A program made the translations under genes and the position numbers. Under the pieces are notes generated by a model. It was not told the origin of the DNA and did no database searches. It was given only the letters and a program-made list of their open reading frames with translations. From Microbispora catharanthi (GTDB lineage: Bacteria > Actinomycetota > Actinomycetes > Streptosporangiales > Streptosporangiaceae), in NCBI RefSeq assembly GCF_006334915.2, contig NZ_VDMA02000010.1, forward strand, positions 186,001 through 250,000: a DNA stretch of 64,000 nucleotides, in the 5' to 3' direction. Within the stretch, counting starts at the first letter, position 1. Each line of letters begins with the position of its first letter. Positions 8,072 through 16,800 of the stretch are shown here, one piece after another.

Positions 8072-9172
8072 ATGGCAATCAACGACCGCGAGAAGGCCCT
8101 TGAGACCGCCCTCGCGCAAATCGAGCGGCAGTTCGGCAAGGGCAGTGTCATGCGCCTCGGAGACGACGCGCGTGCCCCGATCGAGGTCATCCCCACCGGT
8201 TCTATCGCTCTCGACGTCGCCCTCGGCATCGGCGGCTATCCCCGCGGCAGGATCGTCGAGGTGTACGGCCCCGAGTCTTCCGGTAAGACGACGGTCGCCC
8301 TGCACGCCGTGGCCAACGCCCAGAAGGGCGGCGGCATCGCCGCGTTCATCGACGCCGAGCACGCCCTCGACCCCGAGTACGCCAAGAAGCTGGGCGTCGA
8401 CGTCGACGCGTTGCTCGTCTCCCAGCCGGACACCGGTGAGCAGGCGCTGGAGATCGCGGACATGCTGATCCGCTCCGGCGCCGTCGACATCATCGTGATC
8501 GACTCGGTGGCGGCCCTCGTGCCGAAGGCCGAGATCGAGGGCGAGATGGGCGACAGCCACGTCGGTCTCCAGGCCCGCCTCATGTCGCAGGCCCTACGCA
8601 AGATCGCCGGTGCGCTGAACCAGACCCGGACCACCGCCATCTTCATCAACCAGCTCCGCGAGAAGATCGGCGTCATGTTCGGAAGCCCCGAGACCACCAC
8701 GGGTGGTAAGGCGCTGAAGTTCTACGCGTCGGTGCGGCTGGACGCGCGCAGGATCGAGACGCTCAAGGACGGCACCGAGCCGGTCGGCAACCGGACCCGG
8801 GTGAAGGTCGTCAAGAACAAGATGGCCCCGCCCTTCCGCCAGGCCGACTTCGACATCCTTTACGGCATCGGCATCTCCCGCGAGGGCGGGCTGATCGACA
8901 TGGGGGTCGAGCACGGGTTCGTGCGCAAGGCCGGAGCCTGGTACACGTACGAGGGCGACCAGCTCGGGCAGGGCAAGGAGAACGCCCGCAACTTCCTGAA
9001 GAACAACCCCGACATCGCCAACGAGATCGAGAAGAAGATCAAGGAGAAGCTCGGTGTCGGGCCGCGGCTCGACTCGCCGAGCGAGCCCCCCGCCGCTCCG
9101 GCGGCGCCGCCCGCCCCCACGTCCGGCCGGGGCAGCAAGGCGGCCAGCGCGCCCAAGCCGGGTGACGTCTGA
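8072..9172 (+). CDS. recA: Recombinase RecA
   Basis: 366-aa RecA, the ATP-dependent strand-exchange protein and LexA co-protease. Walker A GPESSGKT spans residues 66-73; other signatures are [26 protein letters not shown] (loop/ATP contact), [21 protein letters not shown] (Walker B and L1), [24 protein letters not shown] and [13 protein letters not shown]. The last 35 residues form a Pro/Ala-rich linker ending PKPGDV, longer than the acidic tail of E. coli RecA but usual in actinobacteria. There is no intein. SD AGGGGG precedes the ATG. recX starts 8 nt after the stop, so the two are cotranscribed. Confidence 0.99.
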   Translation: MAINDREKALETALAQIERQFGKGSVMRLGDDARAPIEVIPTGSIALDVALGIGGYPRGRIVEVYGPESSGKTTVALHAVANAQKGGGIAAFIDAEHALDPEYAKKLGVDVDALLVSQPDTGEQALEIADMLIRSGAVDIIVIDSVAALVPKAEIEGEMGDSHVGLQARLMSQALRKIAGALNQTRTTAIFINQLREKIGVMFGSPETTTGGKALKFYASVRLDARRIETLKDGTEPVGNRTRVKVVKNKMAPPFRQADFDILYGIGISREGGLIDMGVEHGFVRKAGAWYTYEGDQLGQGKENARNFLKNNPDIANEIEKKIKEKLGVGPRLDSPSEPPAAPAAPPAPTSGRGSKAASAPKPGDV

Positions 9173-9180
9173 GCGCAGGC

Positions 9181-10131
9181 ATGAGGCGCGACGAGCCCCC
9201 CGGCCCTGACGACGGGATCGGGCCGGGGGACTGGAACTCGGGACCCTGGGGGCCGGCCGAAGAGCTGCCCGGATCGGCTGAGGACGCCTCCGCGGCGATC
9301 GCCGCCCTGCGTGAGGAGATTCGGCGCGCGGAGAGCGGGCGTGCGGAGATCGGGCGTGCGGAGGCGGGTCAGGAGGCCGGCCGGGCCGGACGCCGGCGCC
9401 AGGGACGTGGCGGCCGGCGAGGAGACCCGGCAGGCCTGGGAGAACGGACAGCTCGGGGAGAACAGGCAGCTCCGGGAGACTGGGCAGGGCTGGGGGAACA
9501 GGCAGCTCCGGGAGACCGGGCAGGCCTGGGGGAGCGGGGAGCGCCGAGAGGTCGGGGAAAGCGCGGGAGGTCCGGCGGGTGGCTTCCCGACGGGCCGCAG
9601 GAGGGCACCGCGGCGGGCGAGGGCCCGCCGGCCGACCCCGAGGCGGTGGCCAGAGCCATCTGCCTGCGCCTGCTGACGATGGCACCCAAGACCCGGGCCC
9701 AGCTCGCGGACGCCCTGCGCAAGCGGGACGTGCCCGAGGAGGCGGCGAACGCCGTGCTGGAGCGGTTCTCCGAGGTCGGGCTCATCGACGACGAGGCGTT
9801 CGCCGCCGCGTGGGTGAGCTCCCGGCACACCGGTCGCGGGCTCGCCCGCCGCGCGCTCGCCCAGGAACTGCGGCGGCGCGGCGTGGCCGAGGAGACGGTC
9901 AAGGACGCCGTCGGACGGCTCGATCCGGACGAGGAGGCCGAGACCGCACGCAGGCTGGTCGATCGGAAGCTGGCCGCCACCCGCGGGGTGGAGCCGCAGG
10001 CGCGCATGCGACGATTGGTCGGCATGCTGGCCCGCAAGGGCTACTCGCCGGGACTGGCCTTCCGCGTGGTCCGAGAGGCGATCGAGGCCGAGGGCAGCCC
10101 GTCAGATGGGCTTCCGGATACCTTCGAGTGA
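9181..10131 (+). CDS. recX: Regulatory protein RecX with long repetitive N-terminal extension
   Basis: 316-aa RecX, a modulator of RecA filaments. The RecX domain occupies about residues 155-305: ADPEAVARAICLRLLTMAPKTRAQL, then EVGLIDDEAFAAAWVSSRH and GRGLARRALAQELRRRGV, then the C-terminal three-helix repeats. The first 150 residues are a disordered extension rich in Gly/Glu/Arg with a 12-aa repeat (GEQAAPGDWAGL, GEQAAPGDRAGL) encoded by a 36-bp direct repeat. Usual RecX is 150-200 aa, so the extension nearly doubles it. The start at 9181 is 8 nt after recA; a downstream start inside the extension is possible. Confidence 0.93.
   Translation: MRRDEPPGPDDGIGPGDWNSGPWGPAEELPGSAEDASAAIAALREEIRRAESGRAEIGRAEAGQEAGRAGRRRQGRGGRRGDPAGLGERTARGEQAAPGDWAGLGEQAAPGDRAGLGERGAPRGRGKRGRSGGWLPDGPQEGTAAGEGPPADPEAVARAICLRLLTMAPKTRAQLADALRKRDVPEEAANAVLERFSEVGLIDDEAFAAAWVSSRHTGRGLARRALAQELRRRGVAEETVKDAVGRLDPDEEAETARRLVDRKLAATRGVEPQARMRRLVGMLARKGYSPGLAFRVVREAIEAEGSPSDGLPDTFE
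9461..9532 (+). repeat. 36-bp tandem repeat in the recX 5' region
   Basis: Two near-identical 36-bp units (AACAGGCAGCTCCGGGAGAC starts at 9461 and 9497), flanked by degenerate half units. The period is a multiple of three, so copy-number change keeps the recX frame. Confidence 0.8.
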
Positions 10132-10411
10132 GCCATAGCACCACGCAAAAGTCACTTGACAGGGCATCTTTGCTTGCTCGTTACCTCTCTGACGCTTAAT
10201 CTCGACCGCAGTGAGGAGTTACTCCGCGCAGCGCGGATTGCCATAACGGTGTACCACGACGGACGAGAGACATTGACCGGCCTTCGGGCCATATGGGTCG
10301 CCCCTCGGGGCGCCTGGGCATTGCGACGATATTTGTCCTGGTGACGCCACCGGGCGCTGCCGTGCTGCGCGTGTGACCTCTGCCAAGAGTTGTCGTGAGG
10401 GGTGAGCGCGC
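10132..10411 (+). promoter_or_regulatory. recX-rny intergenic region
   Basis: 280 nt with no convincing gene. It holds TTGACA (10156-10161) without a well-spaced TANNNT, and two short stem-loops, GGCC-TTC-GGGCC (10279-10290) and CGCCC-CTCG-GGGCG (10299-10312), the latter possibly terminating recX transcripts. A 62-codon frame inside it lacks SD and protein-like composition. rny has its own SD-like GGGGTGAG before ATG 10412. Confidence 0.4.
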
Positions 10412-12034
10412 ATGGACACGATCGTGATCGTTCTTGCGGTTGCGGTAGTGCTGCTGGCTCTCGTGATGATCGCCGCCCTCGTCATAGTCATGCGCCGCAC
10501 CGGAGCCGTCGCACCGCCCGGCCCCTCGCCCGAGCAGCTTGCCGAGGTGAAGGCCGAGGTCAACGAGGAACTCGAACGGGCCAGACGCGAGGCTGAGGAG
10601 ATCCGCACGAAGGCGGAGCGTGACGCGGGGGAGATCCTCAAGAAGTCGGAGACACTCGCTGAGAGCGCAGCGCTGATGCGCAAGGAGGTCGAGGAGGAGG
10701 CGCGAATCCTCAAGACGGAGCTCAAGGAGCTGCGCTCCGACCTCGAACGCCGCGAGAACCGGCTGGCCGAGCGCGAGCAGCGGCTCGACGAGGAGGCGCG
10801 CAGGCAGACCGAGCGGGCCCGCAAGCTGGCCGAGACCGAGACCGAGCTGGCCGACCGCCGCGAGGAGCTGGAGCGGGTGGCCGAGCGGCGGCAGGAGATC
10901 CTGGAGCGGGTCGCCGGACTGACTGCCGAACAGGCCAAGTCGGAGCTGGTCAAGGAGATCGAGAACCAGGCCAAGCGCGAGGCCGCGCTGATCGTCCGGG
11001 AGATCGAGAGCGAGGCCCGGAAGGAGGGCGAGAAGCGCGCCTGCAAGATCGTGACGCTGGCCGTGCAGCGGGTCGCCACCGAGCAGACGGCCGAGTCGGT
11101 GGTGAGCGTCCTCCACCTGCCCGGCGACGAGATGAAGGGCCGCATCATCGGCCGCGAGGGCCGCAACATCAGGGCTTTCGAGTCCACCACCGGGGTCAAT
11201 CTGATCATCGACGACACGCCGGAGGCGGTGCTGCTGTCGTGTTTCGACCCGGTCCGTCGGGAGACGGCCAGGCTGACTCTGGAGAAGCTCGTGCTCGACG
11301 GCCGGATCCACCCCCAGCGCATCGAGGAGGCGTACGAGCGCAGCAAGGCAGAGGTGCGGGACCTGTGCGTGCGGGCGGGAGAGGACGCGCTGGTCGAGCT
11401 GGGCATCACCGAGATGCACCCCGAGCTGGTCACGTTGCTGGGCCAGCTCCGCTATCGCACCTCCTACGGCCAGAACGTGCTCAAGCACCTGGTCGAGTCG
11501 GCGCACATCGCCGGGATCATGGCCTCGGAGCTGCGGCTCGACCGTGACCTCGTCAAGCGCTGTGCGCTTCTGCACGACATCGGCAAGGCGCTCACCCACG
11601 AGGTCGAGGGCAGCCACGCGATGATCGGGGCGGAGATCGCCCGGCGGTACGGCGAGCACGAGGACGTCGTCCACGCCATCGAGGCGCACCACAACGAGGT
11701 GGAGGTCAGGACCGTCGAGGCGGTCCTCACCCAGGCCGCGGACGCGATCAGCGGCAGCCGCCCCGGCGCCCGGCGCGAGTCCCTGGAGGCGTACGTCAAG
11801 CGGCTGGAGCGCCTGGAGGAGATCGCCCAGTCGTACGACGGCGTGGACAAGGTCTTCGCCATGCAGGCGGGCCGGGAGATCCGGGTGATGGTCCGGCCCG
11901 AGAACGTGGACGACATCCAGGCCCAGGTCATCGCCAGGGACGTCGCCAAGCAGGTCGAGGAGGAGCTGACCTACCCGGGCCAGATCCGGATCACCGTGGT
12001 CCGCGAGTCCCGCGCCACGGAGTTCGCCCGGTAA
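10412..12034 (+). CDS. rny: Ribonuclease Y
   Basis: 540-aa membrane-anchored endoribonuclease that initiates mRNA decay. Residues 5-28 form one TM ([20 protein letters not shown]). Residues 45-210 are a long charged coiled coil ([19 protein letters not shown]...). The KH domain carries [15 protein letters not shown] near residue 245. The HD domain has [18 protein letters not shown] (catalytic HD) and EAHHNEVE near residues 385-430. Length and domain order match RNase Y of Firmicutes and actinobacteria. It is followed by a strong terminator at 12178 and is convergent with the S9 peptidase unit. Confidence 0.97.
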   Translation: MDTIVIVLAVAVVLLALVMIAALVIVMRRTGAVAPPGPSPEQLAEVKAEVNEELERARREAEEIRTKAERDAGEILKKSETLAESAALMRKEVEEEARILKTELKELRSDLERRENRLAEREQRLDEEARRQTERARKLAETETELADRREELERVAERRQEILERVAGLTAEQAKSELVKEIENQAKREAALIVREIESEARKEGEKRACKIVTLAVQRVATEQTAESVVSVLHLPGDEMKGRIIGREGRNIRAFESTTGVNLIIDDTPEAVLLSCFDPVRRETARLTLEKLVLDGRIHPQRIEEAYERSKAEVRDLCVRAGEDALVELGITEMHPELVTLLGQLRYRTSYGQNVLKHLVESAHIAGIMASELRLDRDLVKRCALLHDIGKALTHEVEGSHAMIGAEIARRYGEHEDVVHAIEAHHNEVEVRTVEAVLTQAADAISGSRPGARRESLEAYVKRLERLEEIAQSYDGVDKVFAMQAGREIRVMVRPENVDDIQAQVIARDVAKQVEEELTYPGQIRITVVRESRATEFAR

Positions 12035-12177
12035 GGCCTCGGCCGTCACGCCTCATCCAAGCGCCTGTCATGGCGAAGGGACCTGGCTGATCCCTCTCGT
12101 GAGGGCGGGTGGTCGAGCCCCACACCCGCCGGAACCCAGGACGGCCCCCGACCGGGTCACCTGCCCGCCAAGGCCGA

Positions 12178-12207
12178 GGGCCCCCGCCCACTGCTGGGCG
12201 GGGGCCC
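12178..12207. terminator. Strong 13-bp terminator hairpin downstream of rny
   Basis: Perfect inverted repeat GGGCCCCCGCCCA (12178-12190), loop CTGC, TGGGCGGGGGCCC (12195-12207). Lying between convergent units, it could stop transcription from both sides. Confidence 0.8.
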
Positions 12208-12218
12208 CGGTCGTGCGT

Positions 12219-12268
12219 GGGACGCCCCGGTGGGACGCCCCGGTGGGACTCCCCGGTGGGACGCCCCC
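12219..12268 (+). repeat. 13-bp tandem repeat, about four copies
   Basis: GGGACGCCCCGGT occurs at 12219, 12232, 12245 (one change, GGGACTCCCCGGT) and 12258 (partial), directly after the rny terminator. Each unit is partly self-complementary (GGG..CCCC). It is intergenic. Confidence 0.85.
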
Positions 12269-12276
12269 TGATCAGA

Positions 12277-12390
12277 TCAGAGCGCGTCGGCGAGGTCGTT
12301 GAGCGCCTTTGTCGACGCGGACCAGCGCGTCGAGATCGACCGCATGCGCACACTTCTCGCCGAGACGGACGGGTGACCGGCCCCGCTCAT
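12277..12390 (-). CDS. Possible 37-aa small ORF coupled to the S9 peptidase
   Basis: ATG at 12390 overlaps the peptidase stop as ATGA. The frame gives MSGAGHPSVSARSVRMRS, then WSASTKALNDLADAL before TGA at 12277. The C-terminal stretch looks helical. No family is recognised. The ATGA overlap is the main support; it could equally be a remnant, and a stop-limited frame of this length can occur by chance. Confidence 0.3.
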   Translation of the reverse strand: MSGAGHPSVSARSVRMRSISTRWSASTKALNDLADAL

Positions 12391-14342
12391 CGGAAGATCT
12401 GCAGGTAGAACGACAGCTCGGCGGCGAGGGCCGCCGCCTTGGTCTCCAGCCGCCGGAACCCGTGGGCCTCGCCCTCGAACGTCAGATAGGTGCAGGGCAC
12501 GCCGCGCGCCATCAGACGCTCGGCGAACGACTGCGACTGGGCCGGCGGCACGACCGGGTCGGCGAGCCCCTGCATGAGCAGCATCGGACAGTTCACCTGG
12601 TCGGCCCGGGCCAGCGGCTCACGCTCGCCGTAGCGGTCCTCGGGACCGACCAGCCACTCCACATATCGCGACTCGAAGTCGTGGGTGGCCGCGACGAGCG
12701 GCCCGAGCGCGCTGACGCCCGCCACCGAGACGCCGCCCGCGAATACGTCCGACGCGCCGCAGGCGGCCATGACCGTCCACCCGCCCGCGCTCGCACCGCG
12801 TACGGCGATCCGGGCGGGGTCGGCGAGGCCCTCGGCGACCAGCCACTTCGCCGCGGCGATCACGTCCTCCACGTCGGTCACGCCCCACCGGCCGCGCAGG
12901 CGCTCCCGGTAGGCCCGGCCATACCCGCTGGATCCGCCGTAGTTGACGTCGATCACGCCGATGCCGCGGCTGGTGAAGAAGGCCTTCTCCAGACTGAGCT
13001 CGCTCGTCGCGTGCCCGGTAGGCCCGCCGTGCACGAAGACGACGTAGGGCGCGCCGCCCACGTCCGGCTGTTCCGGCGGATACAGGTACGCGTGGACCCG
13101 CGTGCCGGGCCCGGCCTCGAACCCAACAGCTTCGAACTCCACGGCCCGGGGCACCGGGAGGACGCCGGCGGGAACGTCCTCGATCTCCCGCCGCAGTTCC
13201 TCGGCCCGACCGGCCCGACCGGCCCGACCGGCGCGACCAGTGCCACCGGCGGCGTCGGCGGCGTCGATCCGGACGACCGAACGCGGCGCGCCCGCCCGGT
13301 AGCCGAGGCCGACGAGCACGTCGCCGTCCGCGTCCAGCACGGGCGCCCACCCCTGAAAGGGGACGCCGAGGTCGGTCACCGCGCCCGTCTCCGGATCGAG
13401 GACGCCCAGGCGCAGGTCGCCGCGTCCGTGCAGCACGGCGAGCCGCCCGTCGGCCAGCACGGCGTACGGCAGGCCGCCGAGTTGCCACAGCGGTCCGGCG
13501 AACTCCTCCTCCGAGGGGCAGAGGGCCTCGCATGACGATCCGGAGATGTCGGCCCGGTAGAGGTTCCACCAGCCGGATCGGTCGGAGACCGCGTACAGGC
13601 TCCGCTCGTCGCACCACAGCGGCGCGAGGACCGACTCGGCAGGCCCACCCATCACCGTCCGCGTGGCGCCGTCGGACAGCCGCGTGACCCGCAGCTCGGT
13701 GCCGGTCCAGGGCATGTGCGGGTGGTTCCAGCAGATGTAGGCGAGGTGCCGGCCGTCGGGGGACGGCGTGGGCGAGGCGTAGAAGTCGCTGCCGGTGACC
13801 TGGTCGGTGACGTCGCCGGCCCCGGTCAGCGCCACCGACACGATCGATCGGGTGACCTTGGCGTCCTGGTGGTGGCGTTCCCGGACGCACCACACCCGGG
13901 GCCCGTCCGGGCCGTCCTGGACCCGCAGGTCGGCGTAGCGCAGCGCGCCCGGCTCGTCGGGCTCCGGCGTGACCGGCCGGGGCCGCTCCGCGCCCGAGCC
14001 CGGCTCGCCGCCGGCCCGGGGCCGGGCGAGATAGAGCCGCTGATCGGGGTGGTGCGCGAAGACGAGCCCGTGGCCGGGGACCACGACATACGACCGTCCG
14101 CCGTACTCGTGGACGCGCGTACGGGCGTCCCAGGGCGCGGGAAGCAGGTCGGTGAGAGCGCCGTCGGCGGCCCGGTGGACGACCGTACGGCGGCCGCCCT
14201 CTGCGGCGCGGTCCTCCTCCCACCACGTCTCCCGGCCCAGCACGGTCGGGAAGCCGAGCCGCAGACCGGCGCGTGCCACGTCGGTGGTGGAGATGGGCGA
14301 CAGCCGTGGCGAGAACGGCCTCGGGCCAGGCGTGGGGGGCAT
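12387..14342 (-). CDS. S9 family prolyl oligopeptidase (acylaminoacyl-peptidase-like)
   Basis: 651-aa cytoplasmic serine peptidase with no signal peptide. Residues 1-380 form a beta-propeller (YASPTPSPDGRHLAYICWNH and similar blades). The alpha/beta-hydrolase domain follows: oxyanion strand YVVFVHGGPTGHA, nucleophile in VRGASAGGWTVMAA, acid in QGLADPVVPP, and histidine in FEGEAHGFRR. A GRAGRAGRAGRA insert encoded by 9-bp repeats sits between the domains. ATG 14342 begins MPPTPGPRPFSP; the frame is open upstream but overlaps the preceding gene's 3' end. It lies 53 nt downstream of a glutamate-type binding protein, suggesting a link to peptide or amino-acid use (inference). Confidence 0.93.
   Translation of the reverse strand: MPPTPGPRPFSPRLSPISTTDVARAGLRLGFPTVLGRETWWEEDRAAEGGRRTVVHRAADGALTDLLPAPWDARTRVHEYGGRSYVVVPGHGLVFAHHPDQRLYLARPRAGGEPGSGAERPRPVTPEPDEPGALRYADLRVQDGPDGPRVWCVRERHHQDAKVTRSIVSVALTGAGDVTDQVTGSDFYASPTPSPDGRHLAYICWNHPHMPWTGTELRVTRLSDGATRTVMGGPAESVLAPLWCDERSLYAVSDRSGWWNLYRADISGSSCEALCPSEEEFAGPLWQLGGLPYAVLADGRLAVLHGRGDLRLGVLDPETGAVTDLGVPFQGWAPVLDADGDVLVGLGYRAGAPRSVVRIDAADAAGGTGRAGRAGRAGRAEELRREIEDVPAGVLPVPRAVEFEAVGFEAGPGTRVHAYLYPPEQPDVGGAPYVVFVHGGPTGHATSELSLEKAFFTSRGIGVIDVNYGGSSGYGRAYRERLRGRWGVTDVEDVIAAAKWLVAEGLADPARIAVRGASAGGWTVMAACGASDVFAGGVSVAGVSALGPLVAATHDFESRYVEWLVGPEDRYGEREPLARADQVNCPMLLMQGLADPVVPPAQSQSFAERLMARGVPCTYLTFEGEAHGFRRLETKAAALAAELSFYLQIFR
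13202..13237. repeat. 9-bp tandem repeat in the S9 peptidase gene
   Basis: CGGCCCGAC three times plus CGGCGCGAC, encoding Gly-Arg-Ala repeats at the junction of propeller and hydrolase domains. In-frame length polymorphism is likely. Confidence 0.85.
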
Positions 14343-14395
14343 GACCGCATCCTGCCGGACGAGCCCGCTCCCGCGGGTGCGAATGCGGCAACGCA

Positions 14396-15133
14396 TCAGT
14401 CGAGGGACGGGGGAGTGGTGTAGCGGGTGGCGAGCGCGCCGAGCTGGTCGATGACCGTCCGCTTCCAGGTGCCGTCCTCGAACATCCGGCGCAGCGCCTC
14501 CTCGACCTGGTCGCGCAGTGCGGCCGTCCCGGTGGCGATGCCGTACTTCTCGGTGGCCAGCGACCTGCCGCTGAAGCGGAACCTGCCGGGGTACTGCGCC
14601 GACAGCCCGGCGAGCACGGGGGCGTCGGCCACGATCGCGTCGGTCCTGCCGGAGGCCAGCAGCGGCGCACAGGCGGCGGGCAGGTTCGCCTCGGCGAGGA
14701 AGAACTGCCGCCAGCGGGTGCCGAACCTCTGCACGAGCGGCTCGGCGGACTCCCGGGTGGCGCAGACGCGTTTGCGGGCGAGGTCGCGCGGGCGGCGGAT
14801 GGACAGGTCGTGGGCCCGGACGAGGACGTCGGTGCTGGTGACGAGGTAGGGGCCGGCGACATACCGGGAGCCCGGCGGACCGGTGGCGCCGACGACGAGA
14901 TCGGCCCGCGCGGTGTCGAGCGTGTAGACGACCTGGTCGTCGCGGTAACCGAGCGCCCGGGCGACGTACTGCGCGACCTCGATGTCGAAGCCGCTGTAGC
15001 GCCCGTCGGGAAGCCTGGTGACCAGGCCCGGCTGCCCGGGACGCACGCCGACCACCAGCGTGCCGTCGTTCCCGCATCCACCGGTCAGGAACGCGGCCGC
15101 CAGGACGCCGACCACGGCAACGCCACGCCACAC
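14396..15133 (-). CDS. Second amino-acid ABC transporter substrate-binding lipoprotein (GluB paralogue)
   Basis: 245-aa family-3 solute-binding protein. From GTG 15133 the signal reads VWRGVAVVGVLAAAFLTGGC with lipobox LTGGC. The mature part follows the GluB pattern: LVVGVRPGQPGLVTRLPDGRYSGFDIEVA (ligand-site Asp/Glu region), YLVTSTDVLVRAHD, RRPRDLARKRVCATRES, SGRTDAIVADAPVLAG, and a C-terminal ARRMFEDGTWKR-like helix. It is much diverged from GluB encoded at 16801-17634. GATATT 6 nt before the GTG could be a leaderless -10; there is no SD. It lies 87 nt downstream of gluD on the same strand, so it is probably in the operon, perhaps with its own promoter. Confidence 0.88.
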   Translation of the reverse strand: MWRGVAVVGVLAAAFLTGGCGNDGTLVVGVRPGQPGLVTRLPDGRYSGFDIEVAQYVARALGYRDDQVVYTLDTARADLVVGATGPPGSRYVAGPYLVTSTDVLVRAHDLSIRRPRDLARKRVCATRESAEPLVQRFGTRWRQFFLAEANLPAACAPLLASGRTDAIVADAPVLAGLSAQYPGRFRFSGRSLATEKYGIATGTAALRDQVEEALRRMFEDGTWKRTVIDQLGALATRYTTPPSLD

Positions 15134-15220
15134 GCGCTCAATATCGAGGTCGCGTGCGTCCCCCCGCCAGCAGCGACACGGCAAAGAACCCTTGACTCAC
15201 GCGGCGTCCGGCGGGAGGGG

Positions 15221-16099
15221 TCAGCTCATCAGCGCAACCTCGCCGCCCGCGGCCGCCTCGGCGGCGGCCGGGTCGGCCGCGATCTTGCGGCTGCGCCTGC
15301 TGCGCCGTTCCAGCCAGGTGGCGAGGTAGCCCAGCGCCAGGTTGATCGCGATGTAGACCACCGCGATGACGATGACCGAGGGGATCAGGTTGGCGTAGTT
15401 GGCCGGCACCACGCGGGCGCCCGCGTTCAGCAGGTCGGCGTACGCCACGACGAACCCGAGCGCGGTGTCCTTGAGCAGCACCACGAGCTGGCTGACGATC
15501 GCGGGCATCATCGCGGTCACCGCCTGCGGCAGCAGGATCAGCCGCATCACCTGGTTCTTGCGCAGACCGATGGCGGATCCCGCCTCGGCCTGGCCGCGCG
15601 GCACGGCGAGGATGCCCGCGCGCACGATCTCCGCGAGGACCGACCCGTTGTAGACCGTGAGACCGAAGACCACGGCCGCGAACTCGGTCACGACCAGCCC
15701 GGCCAGGCTCCCGCCGTACTGGGCGAAGAAGATCAGCATGAGCACCGGGACCGCGCGGAAGGCCTCGACGATCACCGCGGCCGGGATCCGCACCCAGCGG
15801 TGGTCCGACAGGCGGGCGATGCCGAACACGGCCCCGAACAGCAGCGCGAGCACCGCGGCGACCGCGGCGGCGGCCAGCGTGTTGAGCAGCCCGGGCAGGA
15901 TCAGCTCGGTCCAGGTGTCGGCCCGCAGGAACGGCTGCCACAGCGTGCCGTCCCACTGGCCCTTCTCGTCGAACTTCGTCCAGACGAAGTACGCGACCAG
16001 CAGCAGGACGACGCCGAACGCGAGGGTCAGCACGTTGTTGCGCAGGCGGGCGCGCGGGCCCGGGACGTCGTAGAGGACGCTGGCGCCGCGCCCGGTCAT
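15221..16099 (-). CDS. gluD: Glutamate ABC transporter permease GluD
   Basis: 292-aa polar amino-acid permease of the HisMQ family. It has an N-terminal TM (VLTLAFGVVLLLVAYFVW), a periplasmic loop, then the five-TM permease core with EAFRAVPVLMLIFFA and the ATPase-contacting EAA loop AEAGSAIGLRKNQVMRLILLPQAV. The C-terminus is a basic, Ala-rich tail. ATG 16099 overlaps the gluC stop (ATGA). Functions with GluC as heterodimer and with the GluA ATPase. Confidence 0.93.
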   Translation of the reverse strand: MTGRGASVLYDVPGPRARLRNNVLTLAFGVVLLLVAYFVWTKFDEKGQWDGTLWQPFLRADTWTELILPGLLNTLAAAAVAAVLALLFGAVFGIARLSDHRWVRIPAAVIVEAFRAVPVLMLIFFAQYGGSLAGLVVTEFAAVVFGLTVYNGSVLAEIVRAGILAVPRGQAEAGSAIGLRKNQVMRLILLPQAVTAMMPAIVSQLVVLLKDTALGFVVAYADLLNAGARVVPANYANLIPSVIVIAVVYIAINLALGYLATWLERRSRRSRKIAADPAAAEAAAGGEVALMS

Positions 16100-16767
16100 C
16101 GGACCACCGCCAGGCGCCGGGCCAGCCGGCCGGACAGCAGGTTCATGGGAAGGGTCAGCACGACGAACCCGGCGGCGAAGCCGAGGAAGATGGGAATGAT
16201 CGCGTCTCCGTGGGCGTCGAACAGGTTCTTCATCCGCAGCGCCGCCTCCATGACGCCGATCGCGGCCGCGACCGTCGTGTTCTTGACCAGCGCGTTCAGC
16301 AGGCTCCCGAGCGGCGCGATGACCGTGCGCACCGCCTGGGGGAGGATCACCAGGCGGAGCGTCTGCAGGAACGTCAGCCCGATCGCCCGGGCCGCCTCCG
16401 CCTGCCCGAGCGGCACGGTGTTGATCCCTGACCTCACGACCTCGCACACGAAGGCGGAGGTGTAGGCGGACAACCCGATGATCGACAGCCAGAAACTGTT
16501 GAGCGACAGGTCGTCCCGGGAGAACTGGACGTTCATCACCGTGCCCAGGCCGAGACCGCAGAACACGATGATCAGTGTGAGGGGCGTGTTGCGCAGCACG
16601 TTGACGTACAGCGCACCCGCCCCTCGCAGCACCGGCAACGGACTGACGCGCATGGCCGCCAGCACGATCCCCCAGATCAGCGAGATCACCCCGCTGACCA
16701 CCGTGAGCTTCACCGTCAGCCAGAACGCGCCGAGGATGACGGGAAGCTCGTCGACGACGGCCTCCAC
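16096..16767 (-). CDS. gluC: Glutamate ABC transporter permease GluC
   Basis: 223-aa HisMQ-type permease. Five TM segments start at FWLTVKLTVVSGVISLIWGIVL; LYVNVLRNTPLTLIIVFCGLG is the conserved region after TM2, and AEAARAIGLTFLQTLRLVILPQAV is the EAA loop. SD AGGAGG precedes the ATG at 16767. It lies 33 nt downstream of gluB and overlaps gluD by 4 nt. Confidence 0.94.
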   Translation of the reverse strand: MEAVVDELPVILGAFWLTVKLTVVSGVISLIWGIVLAAMRVSPLPVLRGAGALYVNVLRNTPLTLIIVFCGLGLGTVMNVQFSRDDLSLNSFWLSIIGLSAYTSAFVCEVVRSGINTVPLGQAEAARAIGLTFLQTLRLVILPQAVRTVIAPLGSLLNALVKNTTVAAAIGVMEAALRMKNLFDAHGDAIIPIFLGFAAGFVVLTLPMNLLSGRLARRLAVVR

Positions 16768-16800
16768 CGCCTGCCTCCTTCCAGTGCCGCTATCGGTGCT

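Noticed and set aside
10156..10344. 62-codon frame between recX and rny
   Set aside because: No SD, poor codon pattern, and it runs through two stem-loops; treated as non-coding.
12109..12408. Rightward frame after rny containing SERVGEVVERL
   Set aside because: It passes through the terminator and the 13-bp repeats and has no SD; antisense of the possible small ORF at 12277-12390.
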